Origin: Streptomyces koelreuteriae
GTDB lineage: Bacteria > Actinomycetota > Actinomycetes > Streptomycetales > Streptomycetaceae
Length of the DNA stretch: 64,000 nucleotides
Reading direction: 5' to 3'
Assembly (NCBI RefSeq): GCF_018604545.1
Contig: NZ_CP075896.1
Span: forward strand, 7,502,001-7,566,000
The notes below the pieces were generated by a model that saw only the letters and a list, made by a program, of their open reading frames with translations, had not been told where the DNA came from and searched no databases. Made by a program: the position numbers and the translations under genes. Below, in pieces: positions 58,977-64,000 of this stretch. The first letter of the stretch is position 1. Every line of letters starts with the position of its first letter.

Positions 58977-60296
58977 TCAGTCCGTGTCGCGCGGGTCGAA
59001 CGACTCGGTGTCGACGGTCAGCGGCTTCGGGAAGGCGGTGGCCACCGACTCCCAGCCGGTGAACTTGAAGTCGGTGCCCTCCCGGTCCCCGTCGGCGGGT
59101 GTGGCCTCGCCGTCATGGGTCACGAGCAGGCCCTGGGGGAAGGTCTGCCCCAGCGGCACGTTGACCACGGTGGCCCCGTCGGATTGCTGCACCCCGTCGG
59201 TGGCGGCGCCGTCGGTGACGGCGAAGGAGCCGAGGTAGGCGTTGCGGCCCTGGCGCTCGTACACGGCGAAGGTGTTGTCGCCCTGGCTGGAGGCGAGCAG
59301 ATATCCCGTGCCGTCGTCGGCGTGGTAGATCGTGGCGCCCTCGGCGTCGGCGCTCAGGTGTTCACCGCCGAAGCCCGGGTCGTTCGCGGTGTCGAGGACG
59401 CACTCCTCCGTCTCCGTGTGATAGGTCCACGGCGTGCCGTACTCCCGCACCCGGTCGATCAGCTTCGGCCGCTCGAACTCCTCGTCGTCGAGGCCGATCC
59501 GCCACAGCCCGACGTCCTCCTGGGCCGCGTACAGCACGTGTTCCTCCTGGTCGACGACCATGCCCTCGACCTGGGCGTGGTCTCCGGGGTCGGCGCACGG
59601 CGTCCATTTCCCGCCGTCGGGCAGGGTGAAGGACCGCGGAAGGTCGAGCGTGTCCTCGGTCTTGTAGCCGACGCGCCCGTCGTGGTCCTCCAGTTGCAGC
59701 AGCCGTACCCGGGTCTCCGAACGGCGGGACACCACCGCGTACGCGTGGTCGTCGTCGCTGAAGGCGGCCAGTCCGTAGGCGGTGCGCTGGTCGTCGACCT
59801 CGGCCTCGCTCGTGGCGAAGACCGGCGCGATGTCCGCCGCCGTCACGTCCTTCAACGGCGGCGTTCCCGCGGCGACGGCGGCCGGGTCGATGGCGTAGGC
59901 CCGCACCCGGTCCCGGCCGCGGTCGCTGACCAGGGCCAGATCGGTCTTCTTGCCGTCCAGTGAGAAGCCGTAGACCACGTCGACGTTGTTGAAGCGGCCC
60001 GGGGCGGCGTCCTCGCCGGGCGCCGCGGGCGCGGTGATGTGCTGCAGGCGCCGGCCGTCGAGTCCGTAGACGTCGAGGCCGGCCTCCTTGAGGGTGCTGA
60101 TCACGAGGCTGCGGTCGGGATCGCCGGGGTCGACCCAGACGGCCGGGTCGTCGGCGTCGGCGTTGCCGCCCGCCTCGTCGTCGTACACGGCGGGTGTCTC
60201 CACGCGAGCGGAGACGGGGACCGGCTGCGGGGCGGCGGACACGCCCGTGACCATCAACAGGGCGGCGGTGAGAGTGCTCAGAGCAGAGGCGCTCAC
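58977..60296 (-). CDS. Secreted beta-propeller phytase (3-phytase)
   Basis: A 439-residue secreted enzyme. The signal peptide spans about residues 1-23 (LSTLTAALLMVTGVSA). The propeller shows DADDPAVWVDPGDPDRSLVISTLKEAGLDVYGLDGR (in order), GRFNNVDVVYGF, QVEGMVVDQEEHVLYAAQEDVGLWRI and EGATIYHADDGTGYLLASSQGDNTFAVYER, all typical calcium/phosphate-binding segments of beta-propeller phytases. It releases phosphate from phytate outside the cell. GTG 60296 is chosen because GAGGAG precedes it. It is usually phosphate-controlled; I did not find a convincing PHO box. Confidence 0.9.
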   Translation of the reverse strand: MSASALSTLTAALLMVTGVSAAPQPVPVSARVETPAVYDDEAGGNADADDPAVWVDPGDPDRSLVISTLKEAGLDVYGLDGRRLQHITAPAAPGEDAAPGRFNNVDVVYGFSLDGKKTDLALVSDRGRDRVRAYAIDPAAVAAGTPPLKDVTAADIAPVFATSEAEVDDQRTAYGLAAFSDDDHAYAVVSRRSETRVRLLQLEDHDGRVGYKTEDTLDLPRSFTLPDGGKWTPCADPGDHAQVEGMVVDQEEHVLYAAQEDVGLWRIGLDDEEFERPKLIDRVREYGTPWTYHTETEECVLDTANDPGFGGEHLSADAEGATIYHADDGTGYLLASSQGDNTFAVYERQGRNAYLGSFAVTDGAATDGVQQSDGATVVNVPLGQTFPQGLLVTHDGEATPADGDREGTDFKFTGWESVATAFPKPLTVDTESFDPRDTD

Positions 60297-60425
60297 GATA
60301 CTCCTCGGTTGGAAGAGGGTCTGGTGAGAACGTATGGGTGCGGTGTGTGGGTGAGCCGACCGAGCCGTGAACAACGGATGGCTCATGCGACCGGCGTCTG
60401 ACCCAGGCGTCGAAGACGGGGCGCC

Positions 60426-62501
60426 TCAGCAGTGGAAGACGGCGTTGCCCCAGTCGGCGTGGTCGAAGCGGATGCCGTCACCGGCGTCGGTCACCACGAG
60501 CCGGACGCTGTGGGCGCCGTCGATCGCGGCGGAGATCGTCCGGGCGGGGTCCGTCGCCGACACCGTTCCTGTCGAGGCCACCTTCCTGCCGTCGGCCCAG
60601 ATCTCGAAGGTGACGCTGCCCGCCTGGCCGGTCTCGTCGTCCAAGCCGACCTGCGCGCTGAATGCGGAGCACCGGCCGCCCGTGTAGTAGGTGACCGCGC
60701 TCGCTGCGTGGACGCCGATGCCCTTGGCGTAGGTGACGCCGCCGATGGTCAGCGTACGGCCGTCGCCGGGTGGTTGGTTCCCGTTGCTCTTGTCCTTCTC
60801 CACCGGCCCGAATCCGTTCTGCGCGCTGACCCAGTCCAGGTCGCTCGCATGGCTGTTGCCGGTCGGTGGTGCCTTGGCCACGTGGATTTCCAGGGACGAG
60901 TCCTGGACACCCTTGACGCGCCTGGGCGAGTGGTAGGCGGCGCGCACGTTCACCGTGTACACGCCGGGCTTCGCGTCGACGGGCGGGGTGAGCTGCCAGC
61001 CCGTGGTCAGCGACCGGCCCGGTTGCACCCGCTTTCCGTACGGCTTCGAGGTGGGCGTGACGCGCCAGCCCTCCGGGGCATCGACGTCGACCGACACCGA
61101 ACGGGCCTGGCCGCGGCCGAGGTTGGTGAAGACACTGTTCAGCCTGGCCGGGGCGTTCGGCTCGGCGATCGTGGTGCCGTCGAGGACGAGGTCGGCCGCG
61201 GGCGGGTAGGACTTCCAGTTCCGGTCGGCGGAGACGCGGTAGAGCACGGTGCCGTGCGCGGGGACGGTGGCCGAGACGGTTCCGCCGGACTGGTAGGTGC
61301 GGTGCTTCCACAGGTCGCGCAGCGTGTACCCCTGGGCCTGGCCGAGCCCGATCTCGGCCGCGGAGGTGGAGATGCGCTGAGGCCGGTCGCTCTCGTTGAA
61401 CAGGGCGACGGTGCGGCTGCCGTCCTGCATCTCCTTGGAGATGACCCAGCGACCGTCCTCGGAGGAGACCACCGATCCCTGGACGCCCAGCGGGTCCTGG
61501 TCGACGGCGATCACCTCGCGGTTGCCGAGGATCTCATAGGTCGCGGGAGTGGCCTTGCGTAGATCGGTGCCGATGAGCAGCGGCGCGGCCATGATCGACC
61601 AGAGGGAGAAATGGGTGCGGTACTCCGTGTCCGTCATCCCGCCGTTGCCGACCTCCAGCATGTCGGGGTCGTTCCACCGGCCGGGACCCGCGTACTGCGC
61701 CAGTGGCAGGGTCTGCTTGGCGTTGCGGAGCATGGCATCCCAGTTGTCCAGGATGTCGTAGGTCGTGCGCCAGAGGTGGCCGCCGACGCCGTTGGCCCAC
61801 TCCCAGGGTTTGTTCTCTCCCCATTCGCAGACGCTGTAGACGATCGGGTGGCCGGTGGCCTCGGATGCCTCCTTCAGGGCGTTGCCCATGTCCTGGTAGC
61901 GCTTCTTGGCGTCGATGCCGTTGTTGTTGCAGTTGTCGTACTTGAGGTAGTCGATGCCCCACTCGGCGAACTGCATGGCGTCGGACTTCTCGTGGCCCAG
62001 GGCGCCGGGGAAGCCGCGTGGGCGGTCGCAGGTCTTGGTGCCCGCGCTGGTGTAGATGCCGATCTTCAGGCCCTTGGAGTGGACGTATTCGGCGAGGGCC
62101 TTCATGCCGTTCGGGAAGCGCTCGGGTACCGGGACGAGCTTGCCGTTCCGATCGCGCCGGGGCTGTGCCCAGCAGTCGTCGAGGTTGATGTACTCGTAGC
62201 CGGCGTCCTTCAGTCCCTTGGAGACGAAGAGGTCGGCCGTGTTCTTGATCAGCTGCTCGTTGAACTCCGGGCCGCAGCGGGTGGCGTTCCAGTTGTTGAA
62301 ACCCATCGGCGGGGTCTGCGCGAGTCCGTCCTGCCCGGGCGAGACGCCCTGGGCGTGCGATGCGGGGGAGGCCTCGGAAGCGGAAGCGGAAGCGGATGCG
62401 GATGGGGCGGCGGGGAGGGACAGGCTCATGGCCGTGAAGGCCAGAACGCATAACCCTCCTGGTGATCTCAGCCGGCTCTTGCGAAGAGGTGAGCAGTGCA
62501 C
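60426..62501 (-). CDS. Secreted GH27 alpha-galactosidase with NEW3-like and NPCBM domains
   Basis: A 691-residue secreted enzyme. The GH27 barrel begins TPPMGFNNWNATRCGPEFNE. INLDDCW (106-111, with both Asp present as in alpha-galactosidases rather than beta-L-arabinopyranosidases) contacts galactose. D189 in YLKYDNC is the nucleophile and WNDPDML (276-282) holds the acid/base. An antiparallel beta domain, a NEW3-like Ig domain (about 440-545) and a C-terminal NPCBM domain (about 555-691) follow. The signal region is rich in Ala-Ser repeats. GTG 62501 has GAGGAG upstream. Codon 17 is TTA (62453-62451), so expression should require the bldA tRNA. Confidence 0.9.
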   Translation of the reverse strand: MHCSPLRKSRLRSPGGLCVLAFTAMSLSLPAAPSASASASASEASPASHAQGVSPGQDGLAQTPPMGFNNWNATRCGPEFNEQLIKNTADLFVSKGLKDAGYEYINLDDCWAQPRRDRNGKLVPVPERFPNGMKALAEYVHSKGLKIGIYTSAGTKTCDRPRGFPGALGHEKSDAMQFAEWGIDYLKYDNCNNNGIDAKKRYQDMGNALKEASEATGHPIVYSVCEWGENKPWEWANGVGGHLWRTTYDILDNWDAMLRNAKQTLPLAQYAGPGRWNDPDMLEVGNGGMTDTEYRTHFSLWSIMAAPLLIGTDLRKATPATYEILGNREVIAVDQDPLGVQGSVVSSEDGRWVISKEMQDGSRTVALFNESDRPQRISTSAAEIGLGQAQGYTLRDLWKHRTYQSGGTVSATVPAHGTVLYRVSADRNWKSYPPAADLVLDGTTIAEPNAPARLNSVFTNLGRGQARSVSVDVDAPEGWRVTPTSKPYGKRVQPGRSLTTGWQLTPPVDAKPGVYTVNVRAAYHSPRRVKGVQDSSLEIHVAKAPPTGNSHASDLDWVSAQNGFGPVEKDKSNGNQPPGDGRTLTIGGVTYAKGIGVHAASAVTYYTGGRCSAFSAQVGLDDETGQAGSVTFEIWADGRKVASTGTVSATDPARTISAAIDGAHSVRLVVTDAGDGIRFDHADWGNAVFHC

Positions 62502-62609
62502 AGTGCGTCTCCTCTGACCTTCGCGCGCGCGGTCCGACCTGACCGCGCTGCTGATGTGCGTTCAAGTTAGGGCATGTTTGATGCTGTTGGAATAGGTGGG
62601 GGTGAAGTG

Positions 62610-62636
62610 TTCATGCGGCACTGGAATGCCGTTGAA
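62610..62636. promoter_or_regulatory. Inverted repeat upstream of GH27
   Basis: CGGCA (62616-62620) and TGCCG (62627-62631) with flanking TTCA/TGAA make an imperfect palindrome about 110 bases before the GH27 start, in an unusually A/T-rich stretch (62560-62670). It is a candidate operator. No clear -10/-35 pair could be fixed. Confidence 0.35.
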
Positions 62637-62700
62637 AGTGGGAATATGTGATCGCAATTGTTTGAGTGTGGGTGTCGCCAGGGCCGTCGGAGTTCCACCG

Positions 62701-63396
62701 TCAGCGGCCGACCGGCCGGGGTGCGCCGATGGACAGCAGGGCGGGTATGTCCGCCACGCTGGACAGCAGGTGCGTGTGGCGGACCTTGCCGAGCGCCGTG
62801 GCGTCCAGGCCGCCCGTGAGTACCCCGACAACCATGCCGGCGCCGGCGTTCGTGCCCGCGTCGAGGTCGCGGACCGTGTCACCGGCGGTGAGTACCTTGC
62901 TGACGTCCCTGACGCCGGTCCTCTCCATCGCGCGGAAGATCATGTACGGGTAGGGGCGGCCGGCCGGGACGTCGTCCACGCAGACGACGGCGTCGAGCAC
63001 CGTCTCGTCCCAGCCGATCGTGCCGAGCAGTGCGTCGGTCACCGCGCGGTCGAACCCGGTGGTGAGTGCCACCTTGACTCCCGCCGCCCGCAGCGCGGCG
63101 ATCGCCTCCGCGACGCCTGGCAGGGGCGTCGGCGGGCGTTCGGCGTACGCGGCCTCCAGCCGGCGGCGGAAGTCGGCGTACGCGGTGTCGACCACGGCGG
63201 TCTCCGGCGCCGTACCGAAGGCGTCGGTCAGCATTTCGGTGATGGCCTCGCGTTTGTCCGCGCCCATCCAGAGCTGTATGTCGGCGAGACCGGGATTCGC
63301 CCCCGCGGCGCGCACGGCCTCCTCGAGGGCGATGTACACGCAGCCGTGCTCCTCGACGGTGGTGCCGGCTATATCCAGAACGGCCAGTTCGAACAC
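62701..63396 (-). CDS. Phosphonatase-like HAD hydrolase
   Basis: A 231-residue cytoplasmic HAD-superfamily enzyme. The nucleophile motif is LDIAGTT (D8), which is characteristic of the phosphonatase-like group rather than the usual DxDGT. Motif II is VALTTGFDR, the lysine/aspartate region is GRPYPYMIFRA, and TAGDTVRDLDAGTNAG carries the acidic pair. It may hydrolyse a phosphonate or a phosphorylated small molecule. GTG 63396 has GAGGA upstream and starts at the family position. The GntR/UTRA regulator gene lies 59 bases upstream on the same strand, so they probably form an operon for phosphonate use (inferred). Confidence 0.75.
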   Translation of the reverse strand: MFELAVLDIAGTTVEEHGCVYIALEEAVRAAGANPGLADIQLWMGADKREAITEMLTDAFGTAPETAVVDTAYADFRRRLEAAYAERPPTPLPGVAEAIAALRAAGVKVALTTGFDRAVTDALLGTIGWDETVLDAVVCVDDVPAGRPYPYMIFRAMERTGVRDVSKVLTAGDTVRDLDAGTNAGAGMVVGVLTGGLDATALGKVRHTHLLSSVADIPALLSIGAPRPVGR

Positions 63397-63455
63397 TAGA
63401 GTTGTCCTCAGGGGAGTGCGGTGGCCCCGAGTGCTCAAGGGCCCGGTGTTCAAGG

Positions 63456-64000
63456 TCAGTTGGGGCTGCGGAGCAGCGCAGGGTGAGACTGCTGGGAGTT
63501 CTCGATGGTGAAGGACACGACGTCCGGGCGGTAGCGATCGTCGGAGTACTCGAGGGCCTCGCCCGTCAGGGAACGGGTGCGCCGGCGCTCCCGCAGCAGA
63601 GGGGTTCCTTGAGGGGTGGTCAGCAGTGAGGCGTCGGTGCTGTCCGCGGCGACCGCGTCGATCACATGACGGGCCATGCTGAGGTCCACGCCCTGGCCGC
63701 TGAGGTAGGCGTAGATCGACCCCGAGTCGCAGTCGAAGTCGAAGAGCAGGTGGCCGACCGGCCAGACGAATGTGGTTCTCTCGATCATCGCGGGCACGCC
63801 GTCAAGAAGCCGCAGCCGGAGGAGTTGGACGACGGGTTCGCCCTCCTCGAGTTCGAGGGCGTCGGCCGCCTCCGGCGACGCCGGGCGGCGGGCGACCTCG
63901 AGGGTGCGCTGGCCCGGCGTGCGGCCCAGCTCCTCGGCCCATCGCGAGAACGACCAGAAGGTCTCGAAAGGCTGCGGCGCCACCTGGCTGCGCACCACTG
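63456..64000 (-). CDS. GntR-family regulator with UTRA domain, partial
   Basis: The 5' end lies beyond the window; 181 codons are visible. The visible part is the UTRA effector domain: ELGRTPGQRTLEVARRPASPEAADALELEEGEPVVQLLRLRLLDG (in order), MIERTTFVWP and TPLLRERRRTRSLTGEALEYSDDRYRPDVVSFTIE. The HTH is missing because it is outside. UTRA-type GntR proteins such as PhnF control phosphonate or amino-sugar use, which fits the phosphonatase-like gene behind it. Confidence 0.8.
   Translation of the reverse strand, partial: VVRSQVAPQPFETFWSFSRWAEELGRTPGQRTLEVARRPASPEAADALELEEGEPVVQLLRLRLLDGVPAMIERTTFVWPVGHLLFDFDCDSGSIYAYLSGQGVDLSMARHVIDAVAADSTDASLLTTPQGTPLLRERRRTRSLTGEALEYSDDRYRPDVVSFTIENSQQSHPALLRSPN

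Noticed and set aside
1..64000. tRNA, rRNA, transposase, integrase or attachment-site repeats
   Set aside because: None was recognised on reading both strands; repeated domains (ricin, GH30, sigma-like) are diverged paralogs, not mobile-element copies.

Overview
The window looks like an accessory, sugar-rich stretch of a Streptomyces (or close relative) chromosome. The sequence is very GC-rich with GC at codon third positions. Tat and lipoprotein signals are frequent, GTG starts and GGAGG-type ribosome sites are common, TTA codons are rare, and regulators are of the LacI, GntR, DeoR and ECF types. No rRNA, tRNA, CRISPR array, transposase or phage gene was seen.

Left third (1-26.9 kb): plant-glycan use. 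The end of an enolase-superfamily dehydratase gene is followed by a secreted GH30 glycosidase, a sugar ABC importer and a FadR-type GntR regulator. A ribose-type ABC importer then runs leftward, divergent from a secreted GH97 enzyme with a ricin-type lectin domain. Next comes a coherent operon (12.8-21.1 kb): an L-galactose/L-fucose dehydrogenase-like AKR, a zinc dehydrogenase, an SDR, an intracellular GH95 enzyme and a sugar ABC importer. A DeoR/LacI-hybrid regulator follows, then a parallel beta-helix protein and a GH59 enzyme. The set (GH30, GH59, GH97, GH27, GH95) fits side chains of arabinogalactan-type glycans: secreted enzymes trim the polymer, importers take up oligosaccharides, and GH95 plus dehydrogenases oxidise the freed L-sugar. 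That substrate is an inference.

Middle (27-48.7 kb): envelope and signalling island. It holds a secreted metzincin with a lectin-like tail, a lipoprotein alpha/beta-hydrolase, a second GH30, an LCP ligase, a deacetylase/glycosyltransferase fusion whose deacetylase half has lost metal ligands, an Asn-Gly-repeat protein, a YaaC-like protein and two secreted serine proteases with Pro-Gly-Glu/Gln linkers or tails. Interleaved are five ECF-sigma-like proteins, all carrying a His-x3-Cys-x2-Cys anti-sigma-like zinc motif. Two continue into a membrane helix and an extracellular ricin-type lectin domain. A third ends in a membrane helix and is followed by a separate membrane-anchored lectin gene, as if the fusion had been split. 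This glycan-sensing sigma set is the most interesting part of the window.

Right third (48.7-64 kb): a third sugar ABC importer faces a LacI-family regulator with matching operator-like palindromes. After it come a Tat-exported orphan, a membrane-anchored beta-lactamase-fold hydrolase, a duplicated NarL-type sensor kinase tail-to-tail with its likely response regulator, a beta-propeller phytase, a GH27 alpha-galactosidase, a phosphonatase-like HAD hydrolase and a truncated GntR/UTRA regulator. TTA codons, rare in such genomes and read by the bldA tRNA in Streptomyces, occur in GH95, the beta-helix protein, the deacetylase/glycosyltransferase and GH27, suggesting developmental control.
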